A stretch of 64,000 nt of DNA, taken from assembly GCA_036480335.1 (NCBI GenBank), contig JAZGGH010000004.1, positions 26,664-90,663 on the forward strand. Direction: 5' to 3'. Numbering within the stretch: position 1 is the first letter of the stretch; the number at the start of each line of letters is the position of its first letter. Shown piece by piece: positions 52,201 to 61,580 of this stretch. Under the pieces are notes generated by a model that was not told the DNA's origin, did not search any database, and worked only from the letters and a program-made list of their open reading frames with translations. Made by a program: the position numbers and the translations under genes. Source of the stretch: JAZGER01 sp036480335. Lineage in GTDB: Bacteria; Pseudomonadota; Gammaproteobacteria; DSM-19610.

Positions 52201-55200
52201 CCAAGAGACGCCAGTTCAAATGGAGCGGATACCGGCACTCTATCAGAGCCTATATAAACACTGTTACCCGTCGGTGATGTAGAAATATCAAAGCAAACAC
52301 TTGCATTTGTCGGGAAACTGAACTGCGCACCATCCTGTCCAGCATTCCACATTTTGAGACTATAAACTATCCGTTTTGAATCTGTGGTGTTATCCAGCAA
52401 GTCGCTACCTTCCAGGCTATAGCCTGATAGAGTAGAAAATGGCTGATCTGAATCGATACTGCCTTCATAAAGCACCTGGGTACTACTGCCACCACCCAGC
52501 ACTCGCATAGACCACACATCAGTTGTACAGTCTTTCCACAGGAAGACACCCTTCTCTGTCTTAGAATCAAAAACAGGCGCATCGCAACTTGATACTTCAT
52601 TATCCGTAATAGAAATCGTAGTAGATGCGGTTGCCAGCACAGCTCCAACCGGATTAGACAAACCCACCGAGAATGTCTCTGTACTTTCTGAGAGGGCATC
52701 ATCAATAATAGTGATGGCTAAAGTCTTTGTGGTTTCTCCAGGATTAAACGTGATAACGCCACTACTCGCTGTATAATCGGCTCCAGAAACTGCACTAATA
52801 TCTGCCGTGGTGTAATTCACACTGACGGGTTGAATTGATGAAGCTGATAACGTCAGCGTCAAAGTCGCGCTGCCAATTGCCTCATCGACGGTAAACGTAT
52901 TCAGCATAATTGCTGGTACAGGTGGAGGCGCAGTGCCACAAGGACCCAGCCCTGACAAGCTGAAGGGTGTTTTCACTGCCTTCGTTTTATTGCCAATATA
53001 GATTGTATTGCCCGTTAGTCCATCCTGACTTAAGCAAACATCTGAGCCTGCCGGGAAATCAAAATCAATGCCATCAGCATCTGAGCCTTTAACCTGAAAC
53101 TGATAAGTTAATTTATTAGCAGAAATCCCGGCACTATCATTCGCTTCGATTGAAATCACGTTGCTGTCGGAAAATGCAATTGTCGATGATATTTCACCGT
53201 TAAATGCGATATTACTTGTTCTTCCACCACCGGTTGCACGCATCAACCAGGTTGAGGTATTACAATCCTTCCAGATAAATAGGCCTTTATTAAGAGATGC
53301 ATTATAATTTGGCTTGCCGCACTCTTCACCCGGCTGAATAGTTGTCGTGTAAGGATTAACAAACTGCCTTGCAATAATCCCACTCGCCTCAGTAACAACA
53401 TATACCTTGTCGGCTGCGATGTTCGTGTATTCATCAACAGTTCCACCGGGCCAGTGCACACTGATATTTGCCATCTGATTGCCAGCCAGGCCAAAATGTA
53501 TGCGTTTTATATTCTGTGACCAACGATGGTATTGCCCATTTTGCTCCACTAACTGGGTTTTACCGCCAGCGGTTACGTAAACCTTCGCACCAACAGCATC
53601 ACGGTTTGAGCTTGTACCGACCAGATCCAGCTCTATCCAGTGATTGCTATTGCCATTATTCTTCAACAACTGATCAGGACCACCGACAAATTCTGGTTGC
53701 AGCAATAAACCATTGGTAATAAAAAGGTCTAGAAACCCATCCATATCATAATCAGCAGTAACTACAGTTTCACCCACGCCAGCACCACTATAAATACCGG
53801 ATCCGACTCGCCCTTCTCCGTCATATGGCATAACAACAGATTGAAACTTACCATTACCCAGATTTTCATAATATCGATTTGGCAGATTTTCTACGCCATT
53901 TCGGCACACTAGATACAGATCTATATCCATATCATTATCAAAATCACCTGCCACGGCACTAACACAGGACATGAGCATATGAAGCCCACTATTATAATTG
54001 TATGCCGCGCCCGATGGACTATTAATTAAAAGTCTTGGGTGGATTGGTTTATCTGGAATACCAAGCCCAGTTGTTACCAGATTTGAAACAGGCTCTTGAG
54101 ACGCAACATCAAAATAGACTGGACGATTCACCGTGCCTGGAGAAAAAATAATCTCCCAACGTTGCTGGGCAGCGATATATCCGACATAAATACCCCATAC
54201 TGAACGATCCACTTTGATACCCTGATTATCTGGATCCAGATGATCAAGTGTGACTTGGGTAATACGACTCCCTGGTTTGCTTACAGTAGCAGTTACACCT
54301 GCATTGCCGGTAAAAACATGTGTAGGTATATCTTTATCTTGAGCATGCAAGGTGAGTGTAATTGAACCATTAGCATTAAATTTGAAAGCTTTTTCACCAT
54401 TTTTTCCTGAGAACCAGGCCTCAACTCTGGAAGCATCCGTTTGAGCAGCATGGCTTGGCCGTAACCCGCCCCTCACCAGAAACATATCGGAAAGCAAATC
54501 CCCATTGAAATCAGCGACGACAGTATCATTCACCTGTGAAGCTGTTGGAAAGTTGGCAGAGATGTCCTGAAATGGCAAAGAAGCCGTATCGTAGACCTCC
54601 TGTGGAAATGTACCTTCACTGGCACAGATTAAATCCAGCGACCCGTTATTATTCAGATCAAATAATTGAGCATAATTCGCACGCCTGTCGCAGGAATAGC
54701 CTGCAGATGTTTCCAGTGTAAAATCTTTCGTATTCACATTCTGGAAAAGCAAACGACTCGAATATGCTGTTGTAACGACATCCAGCAAGCCATCGCCCGT
54801 ATAATCAAACCAGGCCGCCATACGACCATGCTCTTTTTCATTCAGGCCAGCCTGAACCGCACGATCTATAAGAGCCCCATTCTCATTGACCATAAACTGG
54901 GCCTCCTCGATACTGCTCAAGAGGATGTAAAGATCATCATCACCATCATTATCAAAATCGACCCAGGTTGCACCATGCATATCTGAAAAAGGATCTGCTG
55001 ACCAGATTTTCCCTGTATCTAGCTCAAGCGCAATATCAGTAAATGTCGAATCACCATTATTTCTATAAATACCAGGGTAGCCACGGTGATTACTGACGAA
55101 CAGATCCGGCCGACCATCCGCATTAACATCACCCCAGGACGCACCCCAGCGCTCCCCTTCTCCAAAGCCACCCGCCTGATTTGTCACATCAGAAAAACTG

Positions 55201-55295
55201 ATCGCTGAGACAATTGCAGGACTCGAGAAAAATAAAATAAAAACCGGGAAAATCATCCCCAAATTTTTGAGAAGCATCTTGATTTTTTTATTCAT
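49269..55295 (-). CDS. giant secreted FG-GAP/UnbV protein with multiple Calx-beta domains
   Basis: 2008 aa. Signal peptide (about 8-31). FG-GAP/VCBS repeats (35-560: DVNADGRPDLFVSNH, DFDNDGDDDLYILL, DYDMDGFLDLFITN). ASPIC/UnbV domain (about 560-645). Then a cysteine-bearing module of about 135 residues occurs three times (starting near 650, 902, 1146), separated by Calx-beta domains; a run of further Calx-beta domains follows, three of them from nearly identical 327-bp repeats. The last Calx-beta is split by a jelly-roll-like insert (about 1757-1942). It is surely extracellular and Ca2+-dependent; adhesion or matrix formation is inferred. The two giant genes are 84 bases apart and probably co-transcribed. 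Confidence 0.88.
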   Translation of the reverse strand: MNKKIKMLLKNLGMIFPVFILFFSSPAIVSAISFSDVTNQAGGFGEGERWGASWGDVNADGRPDLFVSNHRGYPGIYRNNGDSTFTDIALELDTGKIWSADPFSDMHGATWVDFDNDGDDDLYILLSSIEEAQFMVNENGALIDRAVQAGLNEKEHGRMAAWFDYTGDGLLDVVTTAYSSRLLFQNVNTKDFTLETSAGYSCDRRANYAQLFDLNNNGSLDLICASEGTFPQEVYDTASLPFQDISANFPTASQVNDTVVADFNGDLLSDMFLVRGGLRPSHAAQTDASRVEAWFSGKNGEKAFKFNANGSITLTLHAQDKDIPTHVFTGNAGVTATVSKPGSRITQVTLDHLDPDNQGIKVDRSVWGIYVGYIAAQQRWEIIFSPGTVNRPVYFDVASQEPVSNLVTTGLGIPDKPIHPRLLINSPSGAAYNYNSGLHMLMSCVSAVAGDFDNDMDIDLYLVCRNGVENLPNRYYENLGNGKFQSVVMPYDGEGRVGSGIYSGAGVGETVVTADYDMDGFLDLFITNGLLLQPEFVGGPDQLLKNNGNSNHWIELDLVGTSSNRDAVGAKVYVTAGGKTQLVEQNGQYHRWSQNIKRIHFGLAGNQMANISVHWPGGTVDEYTNIAADKVYVVTEASGIIARQFVNPYTTTIQPGEECGKPNYNASLNKGLFIWKDCNTSTWLMRATGGGRTSNIAFNGEISSTIAFSDSNVISIEANDSAGISANKLTYQFQVKGSDADGIDFDFPAGSDVCLSQDGLTGNTIYIGNKTKAVKTPFSLSGLGPCGTAPPPVPAIMLNTFTVDEAIGSATLTLTLSASSIQPVSVNYTTADISAVSGADYTASSGVITFNPGETTKTLAITIIDDALSESTETFSVGLSNPVGAVLATASTTISITDNEVSSCDAPVFDSKTEKGVFLWKDCTTDVWSMRVLGGGSSTQVLYEGSIDSDQPFSTLSGYSLEGSDLLDNTTDSKRIVYSLKMWNAGQDGAQFSFPTNASVCFDISTSPTGNSVYIGSDRVPVSAPFELASLGACNLLSSINASDVAVSESDGKAVLTVNLSAPSTQLITVDYVTVNGSASAGSDYTAVSGTLTFNPGETTQTVSVAIIDDALSEDAETFSIRLENPQNVVLVSNSSMITITDNELSSCGAPAYDSSSEKGIFLWQDCTTGEWYMRALGGGSTSGVIYTGSISADQDFTSLTEYSLESSDVLDSTSPAKILYQLKMWNAGQDGIQFSYPAGANVCFEVTGSPTGSTVFVGVNRSQIAAPFDMETLAACLQKVSVDISDLTIDEAGGNATLTVSLSAPSSEVVNVNYSTLNGSAIAGTDYTAASGVLSFAAGETSKTISVSITDDAITETAESFTVALSNAVNATLSSASAAVTITDNESVPSATVTDITVGEADGTATLTIALSHASAQSITIDYATADSSAIAGTDYTAASGVLSFAAGEASKTISVSITDDAITETAENFTVALSNAVNATLSSASAVVTIADNESVPSATVTDITVGEAAGTVSLTVALSHVSTQNITIDYATADSSAIAGTDYTAASGVLSFAAGEASKTISVSITDDAITETAESFTVALSNAVNATLSSASVVVTITDNESAPSITVLGMTVTESVGTANLVLSLSGVSALPVTVDYNMTDGAAVSGTDYLPGTGTITFSPGATQQTLSVSIVDDAISENAEDFQVNLTAATNALIGTSTVSITITDNEPLPGLSINDVTVTEGLDANAVFTLSLDRASDNSVTVGYRTSSNPSSSIIFEDNFETSNGWNRNPFGSDTASTGRWERGTPEGTDYNGTRQQLGQTVSGNSDLVTGKTAGSSVGYDDIDNGVTSMRSPAITLPAGQQIMMDFSYYFAYLFNSNTDDFFRVSITGAGTSVVLEEFGKQDQTKAAVWKTHSADISNFAGQTIRILIEAADNGTGSLVEAAIDDLAITAVSNDAASGLDYTAISGSLEFMPGELTKQILVPIINDAVIEQNELFELLLENIANGTIVDNRGRATIINN
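50479..51345. repeat. three near-identical 327-bp tandem repeats coding Calx-beta domains
   Basis: Landmark bases (GATTC before the conserved TTATCTG) recur at 50479, 50806 and 51133, an exact period of 327 bases or 109 codons. Units 1 and 2 are near-identical over almost their whole length; unit 3 is conserved to about 51345. Coded segments such as GTDYTAASGVLSFAAGE and SKTISVSITDDAITETAE are the same in all. The DNA identity, not only protein identity, indicates recent duplication or gene conversion. Confidence 0.92.
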
Positions 55296-55642
55296 GACTA
55301 CGCCATTTCGTAATATACAAAATTAAATATCGGCTAAAAAAGATCCAGTTTAAAACAACCTTATATTACGTTAGTTTTAAAGAACCATTCACAAAATCAT
55401 TTACAAACTATAAATGATCAGTGCTGTTTATCGGTATAGGACATTAAAACTATAGTTAAAGGGTATTAAAACAATTAGTTTTACTGACAGTAAACTAACC
55501 AGCATTGAACCTTTAAATTATTAAACTACATATTCTCCATTATCCTAAGAAAGTTTATAAGAAATGGCAAAAAGTAGCAATTTACAGGAGGTTTTACCTG
55601 TTTTTTGTTATTAATCAGTATATTAAATGTTCTCAATATAGA
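55296..55642. other. AT-rich intergenic region upstream of the giant gene
   Basis: 347 bases between the 2008-aa gene start and the stop of the ligase-like gene. Strongly AT-rich, with a weak ACAGG/CCTGT element at 55584-55601 that lacks T-tract on the minus strand. It should contain the promoter for the two giant genes, but I cannot assign boxes. No gene seen. Confidence 0.45.
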
Positions 55643-57136
55643 TTATTGTCTGCCATTTATCTTTTTCTGCCTTGACCAGTAGGCCAAATACCCAAAAATC
55701 AGAATGGGTATTGCCTGGAAACCAATATGAAATACAAAGAAGTTTTTATGCCAAAGACTAATAAACAGGACTACAATGGCTCCTTGCAAACCCACAAAAA
55801 GCGCAGATAACCATGGGTTCATCTCATATTCACTTTCAAGCTTGCCAGCAGTACGAAAGGCTACAAAAAACAACATAATCATCACCAAAAGCCCCGTAAT
55901 ACCTGATTCCCATAACACCGCAACGATAGCAATGGCCCCAACACCATAACTGGCAGGATTATTGATCCCTAATTGTTGTGCAAGCTGATTGCGTTCTTCA
56001 GAACGCGTTGCGCCGACTCCATAGCCAAACAGCGTATGCGTTAAAGACCCATGCTCCTGCATCCAAAGTTTTATTGCACCACCTCGGCTCAATTTATCCC
56101 CAAAAGCATCATCTTTTTCGACATTATACTCATAGGTATATGCGATAAGATCAGACCAGCTTTCAACTTTTCCTTCTGGCGCATGGCGTACAAAAGCTGC
56201 GAGCATAATTGCCACAATAGCAAAGCTAACGAACCCAATACCAATAAAACGCAGCATATTCTTGAAACTGCCTCGTCTGAACACAGTTAAAAAAACAGCG
56301 ACAACATATACAACTGATACTTTAGCTTCATTGATCAATACAGGTGATAGCAGGATTGCAGAAATCACTAACATCCGGGTTAACGATATGACTTTATTTT
56401 TCCACAGCGCAAGTACGCAAGACCAGACTACAAACATATAAGCCGCCAGCACTGCATTCGCACCACCGCCCAATACAGAGCCACCAAATGTACCCGAAAC
56501 GATATCTATCGGCACAAGGCCTCTGACAATGCCTACCCTTGAAGGCACAACAAACAGGTACTGATGCAGTGCAAAAGGAATTTGAATTAATGCGATAATA
56601 AAAATCACCCTGGGTAAGGTTATTTCCATCAATCGTTTATCCCAACCAATATAAGCCATAGCAAACAGCAAACCCCAGACCTGAAAATACCCCTTAAAAC
56701 CTGTGATAAAAGAAGGCAACGTCTGTAAATTAAGCACCGCTGAAAAAACATTGATCAGAATAAAGGCAATGGAAATGCCTACAATCACGGGCATTGTTCT
56801 GCTGATGTTTTCCTGTTGTGTTACAGGTTGAAATAATTGTAGGAAAGCATGCAGTAAAAGTGCAAAAGTCACCGGTATAATTGCCCAGCGAATCAGTTGT
56901 AGTTGGGGGAGATAGAGTTGTGCAAGCCCAGCAACAATCAGACTAACTAGAATAGCAATCCAGAAAAGCAGGGCGGGGTATAGCGCAATAATTAATCCTG
57001 TAAACCCCCCCAGAAACAGGCCAATTAATTTGAGATTCCCAGTAATGGATATAGCACCCGCGCACACTGCAACAAACGCCGCGAGGCCCCAGAGGAAAAA
57101 TTCCTGATATTTCGTTTGTATTGCTATTTTATTCAA
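55643..57136 (-). CDS. O-antigen-ligase/polymerase-like membrane protein
   Basis: 497 aa with ten to twelve hydrophobic segments and one larger loop (about 315-370) with WSDLIAYTYEYN and SRGGAIKLW. Position of the loop and sequence features (FGYGVGATRSEERN) fit the Wzy/WaaL-type O-antigen ligase superfamily, which joins glycans at the periplasmic face. Other superfamily members act on exopolysaccharide or on protein O-glycosylation. No other glycan genes are adjacent, except galU and the sulfotransferase elsewhere in the window. Inner membrane. Confidence 0.65.
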   Translation of the reverse strand: MNKIAIQTKYQEFFLWGLAAFVAVCAGAISITGNLKLIGLFLGGFTGLIIALYPALLFWIAILVSLIVAGLAQLYLPQLQLIRWAIIPVTFALLLHAFLQLFQPVTQQENISRTMPVIVGISIAFILINVFSAVLNLQTLPSFITGFKGYFQVWGLLFAMAYIGWDKRLMEITLPRVIFIIALIQIPFALHQYLFVVPSRVGIVRGLVPIDIVSGTFGGSVLGGGANAVLAAYMFVVWSCVLALWKNKVISLTRMLVISAILLSPVLINEAKVSVVYVVAVFLTVFRRGSFKNMLRFIGIGFVSFAIVAIMLAAFVRHAPEGKVESWSDLIAYTYEYNVEKDDAFGDKLSRGGAIKLWMQEHGSLTHTLFGYGVGATRSEERNQLAQQLGINNPASYGVGAIAIVAVLWESGITGLLVMIMLFFVAFRTAGKLESEYEMNPWLSALFVGLQGAIVVLFISLWHKNFFVFHIGFQAIPILIFGYLAYWSRQKKINGRQ

Positions 57137-57342
57137 TTATCCGGGTTACCCTGGTTTATGCGTTTGGTCTCTGGGCCAGTATCGGCAGATTCATGTCAGC
57201 CATGAGTTAAACAACAATGATCAAAATATAATTGTTGCTGAAACTCTCACAACCACTACAAAAAACTCTGAGTGGCTTGCAACTTATAATTCTAACGCAA
57301 TGTTATCTATAATAAAAACAGAAACCATGTATAGGGTATCAC

Positions 57343-58680
57343 TCAGCTATATTCTGATGTCACTACCGAAGCCAGGAAAGTTGCCTGCTCTACAACCTCA
57401 GCCTTGTCACTGCCTTCTACCATTACCCTAATCAATGGTTCAGTCCCTGATGCCCTGAGCAAAACCCTGCCTCGCCCATTTAAAATGGTTTCAGAGTGCT
57501 TAACAGCCTTGTTAAGCGCTGCAGAAGCTTCCAGGTCAATTTTATTTTGAACCGGCACATTAATCATGTGTTGAGGATATTTTTTCATTCCCTGTTTCAG
57601 GTCATGTAAAGATTTATCCTGCTGCAACATCGCTGCTAACACCTGTAATGAAGAAACAATTCCATCACCCGTGGTGGTTCTGTCCAGGCAAATAATATGC
57701 CCAGACGACTCCCCGCCCAATATGCCGTTTTTTTCTGCCAGCAATTCCATAACGTAACGATCACCAACGGCAGCTCGTAGGAACTCTATCTGATTTTCCC
57801 TAAATGCATGCTCAAGGCCAAGATTCGTCATTAAAGTGCCAACGACCGGCCCCTGTAGCTGTTTGTCTGCTTTACGACTCAGCGCTATCACATATAAAAG
57901 TTCATCACCGTCGACAATTTCACCCTTGTGGTCAACCATGATTAACCGATCACCATCACCATCATAGGCTATTCCAATATCAGCCTGGTTTTCCAGAACC
58001 GTCCTGGCTAACAACTCCGGGCTGGTTGATCCACAATCCTTGTTAATATTCAGCCCATCCGGTGAGATACCCACTGAAACAACCTCAGCACCCAATTCAT
58101 CAAACACTCTGGGCGCGACATAATAGGTGGCTCCGTTTGCACAATCGATGACAATTTTCATGGGAGCCAGATTGGTCAAGTTTGGCATAGTGCTTTTACA
58201 AAATTCTATGTATCGCCCACGCGCATCCTCTATTCTCTGAGCCCTTCCGAGCTGCGATGAATCCACTGTTTTCATATCCATATCAATGGCAGCTTCAATC
58301 GCAAGCTCCACCTCATCGGCCAGTTTTTTACCCTCGGCAGAGAAAAACTTTATTCCGTTATCATAATGTGGATTGTGCGATGCGCTGATCACAATACCTG
58401 CGCAAGCATGCAAAGTTCTGGTCAAATAGGCGATGGCTGGCGTTGGCATCGGACCTAATAACCTGACATCGACACCAGCCGCTGACAAACCCGCCTCAAG
58501 CGCAGATTCAAACATATACCCGGATAAACGCGTATCCTTGCCAATAACAACACGTGAACCGGTAGATTCTCCTAACACTTGCCCAGTTGCCCAACCAAGC
58601 TTAAGCATGAATTCTGGCGTAATAGGAGGTACTCCAACTTCTCCACGAATCCCATCAGTGCCAAAATATTTTCTACTCAC
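57343..58680 (-). CDS. glmM: phosphoglucosamine mutase
   Basis: 445 aa, usual length. Catalytic phosphoserine S101 in GIVISASHNPHYDNG, the metal loop AYDGDGDRLIMVD, the sugar-binding GGESSGHII and the phosphate-binding RASGTEPLIRVMVEG are all intact. It turns glucosamine-6-phosphate into glucosamine-1-phosphate for UDP-GlcNAc, peptidoglycan and LPS. Directly adjoins folP (stop and start share no gap), as in E. coli. Confidence 0.97.
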   Translation of the reverse strand: MSRKYFGTDGIRGEVGVPPITPEFMLKLGWATGQVLGESTGSRVVIGKDTRLSGYMFESALEAGLSAAGVDVRLLGPMPTPAIAYLTRTLHACAGIVISASHNPHYDNGIKFFSAEGKKLADEVELAIEAAIDMDMKTVDSSQLGRAQRIEDARGRYIEFCKSTMPNLTNLAPMKIVIDCANGATYYVAPRVFDELGAEVVSVGISPDGLNINKDCGSTSPELLARTVLENQADIGIAYDGDGDRLIMVDHKGEIVDGDELLYVIALSRKADKQLQGPVVGTLMTNLGLEHAFRENQIEFLRAAVGDRYVMELLAEKNGILGGESSGHIICLDRTTTGDGIVSSLQVLAAMLQQDKSLHDLKQGMKKYPQHMINVPVQNKIDLEASAALNKAVKHSETILNGRGRVLLRASGTEPLIRVMVEGSDKAEVVEQATFLASVVTSEYS

Positions 58681-59532
58681 TTACATCTCCTTTTGGTATT
58701 CATTATCATGAATCCTTTGCCAGAGCACTATTGCATCTCGGGTTTCTTGCACATCGTGGACTCGTACAATCTGCGCTCCACGTTCTACAGCCATCAATGC
58801 AAGAATCACACTGGGCAGCATTCGCTGGGAAGTTTCCAGGTTGAGTAAACGTCCAATCATCGATTTCCTGGAAAGACCGACAAGCACAGGTTTCTGCAAA
58901 ATACTCAATGCCTGTAAATTGGCTAATAACTCCAGATTATGTTGATCCGATTTCCCAAAACCAAAACCAGGGTCAATTATTATATTTTGTGGTTTGATGC
59001 CTGCTTCTGCACATCTGGATATGCGCTGAGAAAAATAAGCAACAATCTCCTTTACCACATCATGGTATTGAGGCTTAAGCTGCATGGTTGCCGGGTTTCC
59101 CTGCATGTGCATTAAAATAACGGGTACTTGCGCATCAGCAACCACAGCCATAGATCCAGAATCTGACAATGCACTGATATCGTTTACCAATCCTGCACCT
59201 GCAGAAATGGCCGATTGCATAACTAAAGCTTTACGAGTATCAATTGAAACAGGAACAGCAAGAGAGGTGGCCAGTGCTTCAATAACGGGAATAACACGAT
59301 CAATCTCTTCTGCAACTGAAACCTCAACGGCACCAGGTCGGGTAGACTCCCCGCCTACATCAATAATAGCTGCACCCTGCTCAACCATAAGTGAGGCATG
59401 TTCCAGTGCATTATCGATCGAAAAAAAAAGCCCCCCATCAGAAAATGAGTCCGGGGTAACGTTTAATACCCCCATGATTGCAGGAGCAGATAAATCAAGC
59501 AGCTTTCCAGCACAGTCCAGCATCAATAGCAA
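58681..59532 (-). CDS. folP: dihydropteroate synthase
   Basis: 283 aa. The signature segments IMGVLNVTPDSFSDGG, AAIIDVGGESTRPGA and NIIIDPGFGFGKS are complete, along with the pterin-binding GLSRKSMIG and the final VRVHDV. It joins para-aminobenzoate to dihydropterin pyrophosphate in folate synthesis and is the sulfonamide target. The true start may be the Met at residue 4 (59523). It lies between ftsH and glmM. Confidence 0.97.
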   Translation of the reverse strand: MLLMLDCAGKLLDLSAPAIMGVLNVTPDSFSDGGLFFSIDNALEHASLMVEQGAAIIDVGGESTRPGAVEVSVAEEIDRVIPVIEALATSLAVPVSIDTRKALVMQSAISAGAGLVNDISALSDSGSMAVVADAQVPVILMHMQGNPATMQLKPQYHDVVKEIVAYFSQRISRCAEAGIKPQNIIIDPGFGFGKSDQHNLELLANLQALSILQKPVLVGLSRKSMIGRLLNLETSQRMLPSVILALMAVERGAQIVRVHDVQETRDAIVLWQRIHDNEYQKEM

Positions 59533-59556
59533 ATCTCTAACTGGAAGCTCATGTTG

Positions 59557-61479
59557 CTAATGTTGTTCTGCAGTGCCTCCAATCTGATCGGCACCCTTAT
59601 CCTTGTTACTCTCACCAGATGGTGCATCTGATCCAGGCGTGTTACGTGAGTCATCATCCCAACTTTGTGGTGGCCGAGGATCCTTACCCGCCATAATATC
59701 ATCAATTTGGTCTGAGTCGATAGTTTCATACTTCATCAAAGCATCGGCCATCGCATGTAATTTCTCAAGATTTTCTTTAAGAATCGTTTCCGCATGCTCA
59801 TAGTTTGTATTGATAATCATATGAATTTCAGCATCAATTATATGCGTCGTCTCATCAGAAACACCCTTATGCTGTGTCACAGATCGACCCAGAAATACTT
59901 CACCTTCCTCTTCACTATATGATTGCGGACCAAGACGCTCAGAAAGCCCCCACTTAGTCACCATATTGCGCGCAATTTCGGTTGCTCTTTGAATATCATT
60001 GGAAGCACCCGTAGTGACCATCTCGGCACCAAAGACCAGTTCTTCAGCAATTCGACCACCGTATAAACTGGCAACCTGACTGTTCAGGTGCTGCTTACTC
60101 ATGCTGTAACGATCTTCTTTCGGCAAGAACATTGTCACACCCAGTGCTCTGCCACGTGGAATAATCGAAACCTTATAGACTGGATCATGTGAAGGAACCA
60201 GACGCCCGACAATCGCGTGACCCGCTTCATGATAAGCGGTCAATTTCTTTTCTTTTTCATTCATGACCATAGAGCGACGTTCTGCGCCCATCATGACCTT
60301 ATCTTTAGCCTTTTCCAGATCAGACATTGCGACCAGACGTTTATCTGCACGCGCAGCAAACAAAGCCGCTTCGTTGACAAGATTGGCCAGATCCGCACCT
60401 GAAAAACCCGGTGTCCCACGAGCAATAATGGCAGGATTAATATCTTCATCCATGGGTATTTTTCGCAGGTGCACTTTCAGTATTTGTTCTCTTCCACGAA
60501 TATCAGGCAGTGGCACAACAACCTGTCGATCAAAGCGTCCGGGGCGCAACAGGGCAGGATCAAGCACATCAGGGCGGTTTGTTGCAGCAATCACAATAAC
60601 ACCCTCATTTCCCTCAAAACCATCCATTTCTACTAACAATTGGTTCAGGGTTTGTTCGCGCTCATCATGACCACCTCCAAGACCAGCGCCACGATGACGT
60701 CCTACCGCATCAATTTCATCGATAAAAATAATGCAGGGTGCATGTTTTTTAGCCTGCTCAAACATATCTCGAACTCGAGAAGCACCAACGCCCACAAACA
60801 TTTCAACAAAGTCCGACCCTGAAATGGTAAAAAACGGGACTTTTGCTTCACCGGCAATAGCTTTTGCAAGTAATGTCTTACCTGTACCAGGAGCGCCTAC
60901 CATCAGAATACCACTTGGTATCTTGCCACCCAGTTTCTGAAATTTTCCCGGGTCGCGCAAAAACTCAACAAGCTCACCCACTTCTTCCTTAGCTTCTTCC
61001 ACACCTGCCACATCGTTAAAGGTGATTTTAACCTGGTCTTCACCGAGCATGCGTGCCTTGCTCTTTCCAAAAGACATGGCACCACGGCCACCGCCACCAC
61101 CCTGCATTTGTCGCATGAAAAAAATCCAGACGCCAATCAGTAATAACATCGGGAACCAGGAGATAAAGATCTGCATGAGCAAAGATTCCTGCTCAGGCGC
61201 TTTAGCGCGTACTTCTACACCATTAGCCAATAGATCATCAATCATTTTAGGATCATCAGGGGTATAACTGGAAAATGTTTCCCCGGTCGAATACTGGCCT
61301 CGAACAATCCTGCCATCGATGACAACACTCTGGACCCGGCTATTTTTGACACTATTGATAAAGTCAGAATAGGGCAAGCTCTGAGCTCTGGGTGCTGGTG
61401 GGCCAAAATTGTTAAATACAGACATAAGGACGATCGCAATAACCACCCAAAGCATAATGTTTTTTGCCATGTCATTCAA
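59557..61479 (-). CDS. ftsH: ATP-dependent zinc metalloprotease FtsH
   Basis: 640 aa. Two membrane segments (about 8-24 and 104-122) surround a periplasmic domain. AAA module: Walker A GAPGTGKT (195-202), Walker B IIFIDEIDAVG, pore FVEMFVGVGASRV, arginine finger region LRPGRFDRQV. Zinc protease motif HEAGH near 418 and a distal Asp. It degrades membrane and regulatory proteins such as LpxC and sigma-32. The frame begins at a TTG 9 bases after GAGGTG; the ATG at 61470 gives the family-typical MAKNIML start and is an equal alternative. Confidence 0.97.
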   Translation of the reverse strand: MNDMAKNIMLWVVIAIVLMSVFNNFGPPAPRAQSLPYSDFINSVKNSRVQSVVIDGRIVRGQYSTGETFSSYTPDDPKMIDDLLANGVEVRAKAPEQESLLMQIFISWFPMLLLIGVWIFFMRQMQGGGGGRGAMSFGKSKARMLGEDQVKITFNDVAGVEEAKEEVGELVEFLRDPGKFQKLGGKIPSGILMVGAPGTGKTLLAKAIAGEAKVPFFTISGSDFVEMFVGVGASRVRDMFEQAKKHAPCIIFIDEIDAVGRHRGAGLGGGHDEREQTLNQLLVEMDGFEGNEGVIVIAATNRPDVLDPALLRPGRFDRQVVVPLPDIRGREQILKVHLRKIPMDEDINPAIIARGTPGFSGADLANLVNEAALFAARADKRLVAMSDLEKAKDKVMMGAERRSMVMNEKEKKLTAYHEAGHAIVGRLVPSHDPVYKVSIIPRGRALGVTMFLPKEDRYSMSKQHLNSQVASLYGGRIAEELVFGAEMVTTGASNDIQRATEIARNMVTKWGLSERLGPQSYSEEEGEVFLGRSVTQHKGVSDETTHIIDAEIHMIINTNYEHAETILKENLEKLHAMADALMKYETIDSDQIDDIMAGKDPRPPQSWDDDSRNTPGSDAPSGESNKDKGADQIGGTAEQH

Positions 61480-61580
61480 AATTCATTCACCTCAATTCCA
61501 TCAATTAAATTAGATATTTACAGTGCTCTGGGCTTGTGACATTAAGACAGTCGGCAGCCAGGCACGTTCCTGTAAAGACT

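Noticed and set aside
55584..55601. Terminator near the start of the giant gene region
   Set aside because: The ACAGG/CCTGT pair is only 5 bp with an 8-base loop. Its T-run is on the plus strand, where no gene lies upstream to need it.
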